A stretch of 64,000 nt of DNA from JAGOPY01 sp964619555 (GTDB lineage Bacteria; Bacteroidota; Bacteroidia; Bacteroidales; JAGOPY01), in assembly GCA_964619555.1 (NCBI GenBank), contig CAZUDV010000013.1, forward strand, positions 56,625 through 120,624. The letters run 5' to 3'. The translations under genes were made by a program, and so were the position numbers. Of the stretch, positions 9,701-16,966 are shown in pieces. A model generated the notes under the pieces. The model ran no database searches, was not told where the DNA came from, and saw only the letters and a program-made list of their open reading frames with translations. The stretch's first letter is position 1. Each line of letters opens with the position of its first letter.

Positions 9701-10177
9701 CAAGCAAAAAAAATCGTGGAAAGAGTCAAAGTAGCCAAGCCCTTCTACGGTCCTTATCTTATGGCTAAGGCCCAGTTTGAATTTGCCATGCTAAAATCAG
9801 GAGGCAATGACAATCATGAATACAAAAAAGCTTTCAGAAAAACCCTGAAGGAACTTATCAAGACTGCCAGGAAATTCAGGGGCATGCTTCCCGAGGCAAT
9901 GCTATTAAAGGCGCAGGCCAGAAGCTATTCCGGAAACATCAAGCAGTCTCTTAAGATCCTGAAAGAAGCTGCCCGCCTGGCGGAAGGCACGGGCGCAAGA
10001 GTGGATCTCGCCCGCATATATTTTGAAACAGGAAAGGTTTTAGCTAATGACGGAACGAAACAAAAAGAATTGAACGGCTGTCAGGCAGGCTATTACCTGG
10101 AAAAAGCCAGGGCCATGTTCGAAGAGATAGATCTGCAATGGGATCTGGCGGAGTACAGGAAGTTTACAAAGCCATAA
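6791..10177 (+). CDS. Class III cyclase-like domain, AAA ATPase and TPR signalling protein
   Basis: This 1128-residue protein has three parts. Residues 1-185 form a class III nucleotidyl cyclase-like domain: the FAELPGLAELS block stands where active enzymes have FADxxGFT, GDSFTAVF carries the second metal Asp, and GPAVNLAGRLKDFA carries the Asn and Arg of the transition-state motif. Residues about 200-480 are a STAND/AAA-type ATPase with Walker A GKAGIGKS (232-239) and Walker B IIMIEDLHW. The rest is helical TPR-like repeats. Such fusions are usually signal-sensing regulators. The first metal Asp is Glu here, so cyclase activity is uncertain. It is cytoplasmic by sequence and has a convergent 14-base overlap with the next gene. 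Confidence 0.82.
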   Translation: MPCQTATVVFAELPGLAELSGKLEDKALQSLLNALEELANATVRLHEGMISSFTGDSFTAVFVSQKASSSNGLSALEACQEFKERMESLLKEKKLAKETSFKAGIVTAETIITGIGDQERGKVTVIGPAVNLAGRLKDFAERGQVLVDGNIFKEINELFNFIHLEPLPVRGSKDQLEAWELKGRKRAKLKLDLTSERKITSEMVGRSKEMEVVEGQVKKLLSGKGAVVNIIGKAGIGKSRLMAELRAQDFMQKATVLEGRAQSAGRNLSFHPMIHILKSWAAIMEEDPMVVATEKLHRSIQKTAQEVSDEIFPFVATMMGFSLAGKAKERLAGIEGEALEKLILKNLRDLIARTASIRPLIIMIEDLHWSDSSTIQFLESLFKLVRSNQVMFINIFRPGYEYTGDYILKYLDENLPEDHLTIEIDRLEEMAARELIGNLLNQAALPGEITDMIIRKTEGNPFFIEEVIRSFIDEGVVGLKDDVFRVNEKIHQVNIPETINEVILSRVDKLDEKTKELLKTASVIGRNFYYKVLEEAADTIGELDDRLEYLKEVQFISESNKKEEIEYLFKHALAQQATYESIVLNTKKELHLKVARSIEKVFAANLSEFYGTLAYHYEKAEEWEKALVYLQNAGEESLRSGGSSDAISYFKKALKISLAQEGVKGDEIFVKNSYTKLGFAYHSRGLSKEAMEAFNHVLALSGYRVPKNKVLLKACFLKNFLHFMISVNYPEYFFKKPSDEERNLILKIIEFRAEALSMTNPRRFFLETIIFSRLLTRTDLSKNPDALGLFVGFSVFFFWTGISLKISGKIFKISERYMDMQSTPVYLKYRYLKKMHDYHAGVLDAPTDLDDMFRIGLAKGAHWETTTHMFFSGFCFGDSGNRQMCDVIASRLLQIADYFENSHPRAQYYRFLSYVFVKYREFNDSFQVLQEGIDYIQKTEHQALLAIIHSNLSALSILQGNHESAKEQLEQAKKIVERVKVAKPFYGPYLMAKAQFEFAMLKSGGNDNHEYKKAFRKTLKELIKTARKFRGMLPEAMLLKAQARSYSGNIKQSLKILKEAARLAEGTGARVDLARIYFETGKVLANDGTKQKELNGCQAGYYLEKARAMFEEIDLQWDLAEYRKFTKP

Positions 10178-11390
10178 GAGCGTGCTTATTATCCCGTGAA
10201 TTGAAAGCCCTGTACGTCAGTTGATAACCCGGGTAGGCTTCGAGGAATTTCTGATATTTTGACGGATTATAGCTTTTCTCATCAGATTTTATCTCCACTG
10301 CAAGCCCTTCCGTATAACTTCCGGAAATAATGAAGTCAATTTCATTGCCATCCGCGGTGCGCCAGTATCGCAGCGGATCAACGCCATAAGTGTTCCGCAA
10401 TTGAATATACGCATAATTTTCTGCCACCTGTCCTTTGTCAGTCCTCAATTCCATCTGTGAAAACTGGTTAAGCAATACATTCCTGAAACCCAGATCATGA
10501 AAATACACTTTAGGCATTTTTGTCAGTTCTTTGCGGATATTTTTATAAAACGGTTTTAAGAGACGGATATGAAAGCACTTTTGCAATATGTACAGGTAAT
10601 TATCAACTGCAGTAACTGATAATGACAACAAACGCGATAATTCATTGACGTTGACCAGTGATCCTGTTTGTTGAGAAAGGATCAGGACAAGCTTGTAAAA
10701 CTTATCCTGGTCCTGGATATTCGATTCCGTTATATCCCGTTTAAGAAATGAGCCGGTCAGTTCCTTCAACCGTTCTACTTTTTTTTGATGATCATCGGCC
10801 AGGACTACAGCCGGATATCCCCCGTAGGTAAGGTATTCGGAAAAATAAACCTCCAGCTCTCTGCGCCTTGAAGAAGTATATTTTTCATTGTTTCTTAAAA
10901 TATTTAATTCATTGGTCAGATCATTATTGCCCGTGCGAAATATCAGAAACTCATCAAAATCGAGTGTGTACAATTCATAAAGCCTTTTTCTGCCCGCTAA
11001 CGAATCTGTGAATTTTCTGTCGATATAAAATGCACTGCTGCCTGTGGCAATGATCTTGATCTGTTCATGGTATTTGTCAAATAACAACTTCAGAAAATTT
11101 GACGGATTTTCAAGGTATTGAATTTCATCAAGAAGAATAAAGATTTTCTTATTCGGGTTAATGATAACAAATTCAAAGATATTTTCAGGATGCTGGTTTA
11201 ACCTGGATAAAATAGCCGGGTCTTCTAAAGTCAGGAAATAAACCAGCTCCAAATTTTGCTTAAGATGTGCTGAAATTTGGTGTAATAAAGTGGTTTTCCC
11301 GGTTTGCCTGGCACCTGTGATAACAGCAAATTCCTTGTCAACAAGCTGATTAATTAATTCAGGAAACAATTTCCGCTGATAGATTTCCAT
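10164..11390 (-). CDS. AAA_14 / DUF4143 ATPase
   Basis: The 408-residue product has a Walker A (GARQTGKT, residues 26-33), a Walker B (FILLDEIQYL, around 90), the sensor-like IIATGSSAF, and a C-terminal DUF4143 region ending in a nuclease-like fold block (GNEIDFIISG followed by AVEIKSDE). This is the common bacterial AAA_14 plus DUF4143 family, of unknown cellular role, often abundant in Bacteroidetes and suspected to be tied to mobile DNA or toxin-antitoxin-like systems. The family is usually 380-420 residues, so this copy is full length. A TATCTTTG box precedes the ATG, so it has its own promoter. Confidence 0.9.
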   Translation of the reverse strand: MEIYQRKLFPELINQLVDKEFAVITGARQTGKTTLLHQISAHLKQNLELVYFLTLEDPAILSRLNQHPENIFEFVIINPNKKIFILLDEIQYLENPSNFLKLLFDKYHEQIKIIATGSSAFYIDRKFTDSLAGRKRLYELYTLDFDEFLIFRTGNNDLTNELNILRNNEKYTSSRRRELEVYFSEYLTYGGYPAVVLADDHQKKVERLKELTGSFLKRDITESNIQDQDKFYKLVLILSQQTGSLVNVNELSRLLSLSVTAVDNYLYILQKCFHIRLLKPFYKNIRKELTKMPKVYFHDLGFRNVLLNQFSQMELRTDKGQVAENYAYIQLRNTYGVDPLRYWRTADGNEIDFIISGSYTEGLAVEIKSDEKSYNPSKYQKFLEAYPGYQLTYRAFNSRDNKHALMAL

Positions 11391-11720
11391 AGGATTTCAA
11401 TTTTTTACAAAGATAATTCATATTTCAAAAATAAGAAATATCGGATAATAATCATATTACAAATAAATATGATTTTAGCCTCCCACCTCCAGGTCCCCCT
11501 GCTCCCCTGTCCCCTCCCGCTTTCCAACAAAAAACCTCCACGTTCAGATAAAATACCCCGGCGAACAGAGAATTAGTTCATATTGGCCTGATGAGGGAGG
11601 TAGCTTTGGTGTCACTGGTCATTGGTTATGAATTAAAATCTTAGAACCTGAAACCCGGAACCCGGAACAATAACATAGAACAATTGAACAATTGAACAAT
11701 CGAACCAAAAACATATAGTC
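11391..11720. other. Intergenic region between divergent genes
   Basis: 330 bases. Besides the ATPase promoter box it holds a C-rich stretch near 11490-11520 of the same type as the 5570-5718 tract, and short direct repeats AACCCGG and GAACAATT near 11650-11700 just before the esterase gene. No open frame looks real. Confidence 0.6.
11408..11415 (-). promoter_or_regulatory. -7 promoter box for the AAA_14 ATPase gene
   Basis: The reverse strand reads TATCTTTG, a perfect TAnnTTTG, 17 bases before the ATG at 11390. The predicted leader is therefore only about ten bases. Confidence 0.55.
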
Positions 11721-13019
11721 ATGAAAAAGCTCATTACCTTATTGGCCATTGTGCTGGCAACCCGTTTGCTGCCGGCCCAGATCAACGTTTTCGACACCTC
11801 TTTTTACAGTATTTCGTTGAACGACACCATGCCCGCCAGGGTTTACCTGCCTCCCGGTTACGATGACCATCCGGACTGGTATTATCCCGTTATCTATATA
11901 CTCCCTGCCTGGACAGGCGGGATTTATAAGTTGAATGGAATGGTAAACCTTGCACAGGAGTATATTAACAACGGGACCATCGATCCGGTCATCATGGTCA
12001 GCGCCTTCAATACGCCCCCGCCGTTTGAAGGGAATATGTATGTCAATTCTGTGATTTGGGGAAATTATGAAGATTACAATGTGAATGACGTGGTCGATTG
12101 GGTGGAATCCACTTTCAGGGCAATGCCTTACAGAGATTACCGGGCATTATTGGGACATTCGATGGGCGCTCATGGAGCTTTCCGCTATTCTATCCTTCAC
12201 AAGGAAAAATTTAAAGCCCTTGCTGCTCATGCCACAATAGTCACCAGCAATGAGGATCTATGGCTGGAGCCCTGCCGTCAGCAGGTTATCGATGAACATC
12301 CCGGCATCCCCCCTCATTCATATAACTACTCCACTGATGGCGTTTTCACCAAAGGAACATTTTTGTTATCCGCAGCATGGACACCCAACTTGTCTTCTCC
12401 TCAAACGTATGTCAGCCCTCAAATTGTCGATTTTTTATGGGATGATTACATCAATTTCATTGATTCCACACAACAAGCATGGCATGCATTCGATATTTCC
12501 CACTTGATCCAGCAACTTTCACCTGAGGATAGTACAGGTATATTTTTCGGATGCGGATCAGCGGATAATTTGCTGCTATATCCGGCGAATATAGCCTTAA
12601 TAGACACCCTGGTAATGCTTGGCCTGCCTTATGAATTTTATGTTCATAGCGGAGGTCATATTATGCCTTATGGCTTTAAAGCGAGAGCGCTTACCTTCCT
12701 GGATTCTTTGCTGATGCCACCGGATTTCAATACCACGATTGATATGAAACCAAGGTTGAAGAAATCGTCGAACCTCGCTATTTGTCCGAATCCAATGGAT
12801 CAAATTGCCACTGTCAATTTTGAAATTCCCTTAACCGGATCCATTGAATTAAAGGTGTTCAACCAGTTGGGACAGGCAGTGTGTACCCTGGCAGAAGGTC
12901 AGTGCAGGCAAGGCAAGCACCGGGTGTCATTCGATGCCAGCGGTTTGCCAGCAGGCATTTATTTCCTCCGCCTGCAGGCCGGGCAGGAGGTGGTGACGGG
13001 GAAGATCATTAAGCTATGA
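11721..13019 (+). CDS. Secreted esterase (alpha/beta hydrolase) with T9SS sorting domain
   Basis: The 432-residue product starts with a signal peptide (MKKLITLLAIVLATRLLPAQ). Residues 25-330 form a putative-esterase (esterase D/feruloyl-esterase-like) alpha/beta hydrolase with the nucleophile elbow GHSMGAHG (Ser147) and a late His in SGGHIMPYG. The last 75 residues are a type A T9SS domain (CPNPMDQ, then LPAGIYFLRLQAG and a short Lys-rich end). Known: such domains route proteins through the outer membrane for release or surface attachment. The substrate is an ester of a sugar or phenolic compound by family, not proven. Confidence 0.88.
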   Translation: MKKLITLLAIVLATRLLPAQINVFDTSFYSISLNDTMPARVYLPPGYDDHPDWYYPVIYILPAWTGGIYKLNGMVNLAQEYINNGTIDPVIMVSAFNTPPPFEGNMYVNSVIWGNYEDYNVNDVVDWVESTFRAMPYRDYRALLGHSMGAHGAFRYSILHKEKFKALAAHATIVTSNEDLWLEPCRQQVIDEHPGIPPHSYNYSTDGVFTKGTFLLSAAWTPNLSSPQTYVSPQIVDFLWDDYINFIDSTQQAWHAFDISHLIQQLSPEDSTGIFFGCGSADNLLLYPANIALIDTLVMLGLPYEFYVHSGGHIMPYGFKARALTFLDSLLMPPDFNTTIDMKPRLKKSSNLAICPNPMDQIATVNFEIPLTGSIELKVFNQLGQAVCTLAEGQCRQGKHRVSFDASGLPAGIYFLRLQAGQEVVTGKIIKL

Positions 13020-13086
13020 ACTCACCCCTCGCTCGGCTGCGCCGACCACCTCCTCTCTTCGAGAAGAGAGGGGGCTGGGGGTGAGT
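13019..13086. repeat. Palindromic repeat R1 (CTCTCTTCGAGAAGAGAG hairpin)
   Basis: A hairpin with the core CCTCTCTTCGAGAAGAGAGG, flanked by CTCACCCC on the left and GGGGGTGAGTT on the right. The same core and right flank occur inside the ketosynthase gene at 27046-27103. It sits between the esterase stop and the LytTR gene and has no T-run, so it is an interspersed repeat rather than a good terminator. Confidence 0.75.
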
Positions 13087-13124
13087 TCCTTCAAAAAAAC
13101 CTTATCTTCGTGGAAAACATCTTC

Positions 13125-13871
13125 ATGATCAAGGCCGTCATCGTCGACGATGAAGCGAACATCCGCGAAGCGGTGGCCCGGATGGTCCGCAACTGCTGCC
13201 CGAACGTGACTATTGTTGCGCTGGCAGAGGGCGTGAAAGCCGCCGTGGGTGCCATCAACGAGCATGAGGCCGACCTGGTGATCACCGACATCCGCCTTAC
13301 CGATGGCAGCGGATTCGACATCGTCCGCCACTTCGACAAACCCGACTTCCGCATCATCATCATGTCGGCACGAAACGACTACGCCATCAAAGCTATCAAG
13401 TTCAACGCGGTCGATTACCTGCTCAAACCCATCGACGAAAAAGAGCTGACCTTGGCGGTCAACAAAGCCGTGGACATGATCCGCTTCGAGGAAAACCTAC
13501 AGCAGAAAGCCCTGGGTGAAAGCATCAAAGACCTGAACAAATCGCACCGGCTGGTGCTCAGATCTGCCGACCAGGTGCATGTAGTGAATATAGATGAAAT
13601 TGTCCGCGTCGAGGCCGACAGCAACTATTCCTCATTCTTCATGCAGGACGGCAGGAAAATTGTCGTCTCCAAAGCGATGGGGGAATTCGAAGAATCTTTA
13701 CTGGAGCATGGCTTCCACCGCATCCACAAATCCCACCTGGTGAACATCAATAAGATGAGTTACCTGGACAAGGCCGACGGCGGATTCCTGGTGATGATCG
13801 ACGGGGCGCGTGTGCCGGTGGCATCGCGTAAAAAGGATATGCTGATGGAGTTGTTCGAGGGGCTGGAATGA
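13125..13871 (+). CDS. LytTR-family response regulator (no adjacent kinase)
   Basis: The 248-residue product has a receiver domain with the acidic pair at residues 8-9 and the phosphoacceptor Asp55 in LVITDIRL, then a LytTR DNA-binding domain from about residue 145 (RVEADSNYSSFFMQDGRKI, HRIHKSHLVNINKM). Known members bind DNA after phosphorylation by LytS-type kinases. No kinase gene lies beside it, unlike the second LytTR gene at 39448. I chose the ATG at 13125, which gives the usual MIKAVIVDDE start, over a GTG at 13110. The start lies 39 bases after the R1 hairpin. Confidence 0.88.
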   Translation: MIKAVIVDDEANIREAVARMVRNCCPNVTIVALAEGVKAAVGAINEHEADLVITDIRLTDGSGFDIVRHFDKPDFRIIIMSARNDYAIKAIKFNAVDYLLKPIDEKELTLAVNKAVDMIRFEENLQQKALGESIKDLNKSHRLVLRSADQVHVVNIDEIVRVEADSNYSSFFMQDGRKIVVSKAMGEFEESLLEHGFHRIHKSHLVNINKMSYLDKADGGFLVMIDGARVPVASRKKDMLMELFEGLE

Positions 13872-13930
13872 GAAATCGCAAATTTCAAGCACCAAATTCC
13901 AATAAACTCAATATTGATATCCTTAAAGTT

Positions 13931-15406
13931 TTAAAGGCTCTTGATCTCCGCCACCAGCTTCTGCAGCGTCGCTTTGGCATCGCCGAAGAGCATCCGGTTT
14001 TTTGCGTGATAGAAAAGGTTGTTCGGGATAGCGGCATATCCCGCTGCCATGCTACGCTTCATCACGATGACGTTTTTCGCGTCGAGCACTTTGATGATGG
14101 GCATGCCATAGATCGGGCTGGAAGGATCTTCCTCAGCGGCCGGGTTGACCACGTCATTCGCGCCGATAACGATCACCACATCGGTGTTGGCCATCTCGTT
14201 GTTGGCGTCTTCCATCTCCATCAACTTCTCATAAGGTACGTCGGCTTCGGCAAGCAATACGTTCATATGGCCCGGCATACGCCCTGCCACCGGGTGGATG
14301 GCATATTTCACCTCCACGCCTTTGCCCGCCAGCAGGTTGTCGAGCTCGTGGCAGAGGTGCTGTGCCTGGGCGACGGCAAGGCCATAACCCGGGACAATGT
14401 ATACCTTCTGCGAATAGCTGAGCAATACTGCCGCATCGCTGAGATTGATCTCCTTAACGGTCTTATCGCCATCATCCGCACCAGCAGCGCCGGCGACCCC
14501 AAATGCCCCGACAATAACATTCCACAGCGACCTGTTCATGGCTTTGCACATCAAAATAGTCAGGATGGTACCGGAAGAACCCACGAGGATCCCCCCGGTG
14601 AGCATGGCCTGGTTGTTGTAAAGAAATCCTCCCATGGCGGCTGCCACGCCGGTGAATGAATTCAGCAATGAGATCACTACGGGCATGTCGGCCCCCCCAA
14701 TCGGCATGACGAACGTGACGCCGTAAGCCAGCGCGGCAAAAGCAAACAGGTAGATCGGCCAGTTATTCCCTGCTTCCGGTTTCATGATGAGGATGAGCAC
14801 CAGCGCCACAAGCAATATCACCAGGAAAGTGATGTTGATGATGCGCAGGATCGGGTTTTTGATGTCCCCGATCCGGCCGTCGAGCTTTCCGAAGGCGACC
14901 ATACTGCCGGCGAAGGAAACGCTTCCGATCATGAGTCCGAGCAATATGGCGATGCCTTCCCCGCCGAACATATGGTGTGCGCCCTCCGCCGCCAGTGCAT
15001 TTTGCATGTTAGGGAACTCCATCATGGAGATCAGGGCGGCACATGCCCCTCCCATCCCGTTGAATATGGAAACCATCTGCGGCATGGCGGTCATCTTTAC
15101 CTTCACCGAAGCATACCAGCCGATAAACGAGCCGATTGCCAGGGCCAGCAGGATCCAGCCTATATTTCCGATCCCTTTCGTTTCCACGGTGCCATCGGGC
15201 AGGGTAATATGTGTCTTGTGAAACAGTATGGTGAACAGGATCGCAGCCGCCATGCCCGCCGCAGCCCAGAGGTTCCCGGAACGTGCGGTGGCGGGGTGGC
15301 TGAGCTTTTTCAGCCCGAGGATGAACAGGATGGATGCCAGCAAGTACGATATCTCGAGAATGGAGACAGGGCTGGAAAATTCAATGGTTTTAATGATCTC
15401 TTCCAT
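13931..15406 (-). CDS. pntB: NAD(P) transhydrogenase subunit beta
   Basis: The 491-residue product has eight or nine membrane segments (domain II) in its first 300 residues and a soluble NADP-binding domain III at the C-terminus, with VPGYGLAVAQAQH, GRMPGHMNVLLAEADVPY, VVIVIGANDVVNPAA and MKRSMAAGYA, the classic NADP-site blocks. With the two genes upstream it forms the proton-pumping transhydrogenase that makes NADPH from NADH at the inner membrane. Last gene of the operon; its ATG is 3 bases after the pntAB stop. Confidence 0.95.
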   Translation of the reverse strand: MEEIIKTIEFSSPVSILEISYLLASILFILGLKKLSHPATARSGNLWAAAGMAAAILFTILFHKTHITLPDGTVETKGIGNIGWILLALAIGSFIGWYASVKVKMTAMPQMVSIFNGMGGACAALISMMEFPNMQNALAAEGAHHMFGGEGIAILLGLMIGSVSFAGSMVAFGKLDGRIGDIKNPILRIINITFLVILLVALVLILIMKPEAGNNWPIYLFAFAALAYGVTFVMPIGGADMPVVISLLNSFTGVAAAMGGFLYNNQAMLTGGILVGSSGTILTILMCKAMNRSLWNVIVGAFGVAGAAGADDGDKTVKEINLSDAAVLLSYSQKVYIVPGYGLAVAQAQHLCHELDNLLAGKGVEVKYAIHPVAGRMPGHMNVLLAEADVPYEKLMEMEDANNEMANTDVVIVIGANDVVNPAAEEDPSSPIYGMPIIKVLDAKNVIVMKRSMAAGYAAIPNNLFYHAKNRMLFGDAKATLQKLVAEIKSL

Positions 15407-15409
15407 GGC

Positions 15410-15724
15410 TTATTCTCCTCTTTTTTTCTTTTTCCTGAACATTTCGAGCATACGATCGGTCACCACAAAACCGCCGACCACATTCAGCGTACCGAGGATC
15501 ACGGCAATAAAGCCGAGGATGAGCGACAGGGTGTTATCGGCATGGCCCATCACGATGATAGCCCCGATGATCACCACGCCATGAATGGCATTGCTGCCCG
15601 ACATAAGCGGGGTGTGGAGTACCGCAGGCACATGGGATATCACTTCCACACCCAGGAAAACAGAGAGGACGATGATAAAGATCAGGTCCTTGTTTTCCAG
15701 GAAATACCTTAAAATTTCTTCCAT
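15410..15724 (-). CDS. pntAB: NAD(P) transhydrogenase subunit alpha part 2 (membrane)
   Basis: The 104-residue product has three membrane helices and the sequence EVISHVPAVLHTPLMSGSNAIHGVV, the signature of the short alpha-2 subunit in three-gene transhydrogenases. It separates the soluble alpha-1 gene from pntB and is closely spaced with both (3 and 13 bases). The split arrangement is usual for many bacteria including Bacteroidetes. Confidence 0.94.
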   Translation of the reverse strand: MEEILRYFLENKDLIFIIVLSVFLGVEVISHVPAVLHTPLMSGSNAIHGVVIIGAIIVMGHADNTLSLILGFIAVILGTLNVVGGFVVTDRMLEMFRKKKKRGE

Positions 15725-15737
15725 AATCGATTATAGA

Positions 15738-16865
15738 TTATTGAGTGATAATTGATTTAATTCTTTCATGGACAATTTCTTTGCCGTGGGTAACGGCGGT
15801 GCCTTTCACGAGGTCATCCTCCCAGTTGAGGTTGAGGCCGCCTTCAGGGGTGATGACCAGCTTGAGGAAGTTGATGACATTTTTCCCGAACATGCGGCTG
15901 GCGTCGGTAGGAATATCGGAAGGAAAGGAGGAATTCCCGATGATCTTGACGCCATTGTGCACGACAGTTTCATTGTTCTTGGTGACTTCACAGTTCCCGC
16001 CCGTGGATGCCGCCAGGTCGATGATAACCGAGCCCGGGGCCATAGCTTCCACTGTTTCCTTCCGGATGAGCAGGGGGGCATTTTTACCAGGGATCTGCGC
16101 CGTGCAAATGATTACATCGCTTTTTACGGCCTGGTTGTGGATGGCATCTGCCTGGCGCCGCTTAAATTCTTCCGTTTGCTCCACCGCGTATCCCCCGGCT
16201 GATTTATCGTCGATGGCGCCTTCCACATCCACGAATTTGGCACCCAGCCCCACGACTTCTTCCTTAACGGCTGCCCTCACGTCGAATACAAATACAACAG
16301 CTCCCAGTTTACGCGCCGTAGCCACGGCCTGCAACCCGGCAACCCCGGCGCCAAGGATGAGCATATTGGCCGGTTTGATCGTGCCGGCGGCGGTCATGAA
16401 CATCGGGAAGAATTTAGGAAGGGTATTGGCCGCGGTTAGGACAGCCTTATAGCCGGCTGCTGTGGCCTGCGACGATAGGATATCCATGGCTTGTGCCCGG
16501 GTGGTCCGGGGGATGACGTCGAGGCTGAATGAGGTGATATTCATAGCAGCCAGCTTTTTGATGAGGTCACCGTTGAAATATGGGTTCAATACGCCCATGA
16601 GTACCTGGCCTTCCCGGAGCAATTTGAGTTGTTCGGCGTCAGGAGGGTTGATCTGCAGGACCAGGTCGGATCCTGCGATCACTTTTTCCCGCTCACCGAT
16701 CACTGCCCCTGCCATCTCATAGTCTTTGTCGGAAGCAAATGAAAGCAATCCGGCCCCTTTCTCCACCATCATGTTGACTTTCATCTTGACAAGCGCGGCA
16801 ACACCTTCGGGCAGCAAAGCGACCCGGTTGTCGCCGGCCATTTCTTTAAGTAATCCTATCGTCAT
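15738..16865 (-). CDS. pntAA: NAD(P) transhydrogenase subunit alpha part 1 (NAD-binding)
   Basis: The 375-residue product is alanine-dehydrogenase-like domain I: MTIGLLKEMAGDNRVALLPEGV at the start, the NAD-binding GAGVAGLQAVATARKLGAVV in the middle, and FDVRAAVKEEV after it. I chose the ATG at 16865 because it fits the family's N-terminus and lies about 27 bases after a TACATTTG promoter box; a TTG at 16895 would overlap the box. It is the first gene of the pnt operon and binds NAD(H) on the cytoplasmic face. Confidence 0.93.
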   Translation of the reverse strand: MTIGLLKEMAGDNRVALLPEGVAALVKMKVNMMVEKGAGLLSFASDKDYEMAGAVIGEREKVIAGSDLVLQINPPDAEQLKLLREGQVLMGVLNPYFNGDLIKKLAAMNITSFSLDVIPRTTRAQAMDILSSQATAAGYKAVLTAANTLPKFFPMFMTAAGTIKPANMLILGAGVAGLQAVATARKLGAVVFVFDVRAAVKEEVVGLGAKFVDVEGAIDDKSAGGYAVEQTEEFKRRQADAIHNQAVKSDVIICTAQIPGKNAPLLIRKETVEAMAPGSVIIDLAASTGGNCEVTKNNETVVHNGVKIIGNSSFPSDIPTDASRMFGKNVINFLKLVITPEGGLNLNWEDDLVKGTAVTHGKEIVHERIKSIITQ

Positions 16866-16892
16866 ACCATTTGGTTTTTGATTTTTGCCTTG

Positions 16893-16900
16893 CAAATGTA
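16893..16900 (-). promoter_or_regulatory. -7 promoter box for the pnt operon
   Basis: Reverse strand TACATTTG, a perfect TAnnTTTG, 27 bases upstream of the ATG at 16865. It decides the start of pntAA. Confidence 0.6.
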
Positions 16901-16966
16901 GTGTTTAGACTGGAAAAATATTCTTTGCAGAATTAGTTTTCCACACAGGACTTTTATTAAATCCTC

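Noticed and set aside
13019..13086. R1 hairpin as a rho-independent terminator of the esterase gene
   Set aside because: There is no T-run after the stem, and the same element occurs inside a coding gene.
13868..14659. 263-codon plus-strand frame opposite pntB
   Set aside because: It is the antisense of a well-conserved transhydrogenase gene and has no recognisable motif.
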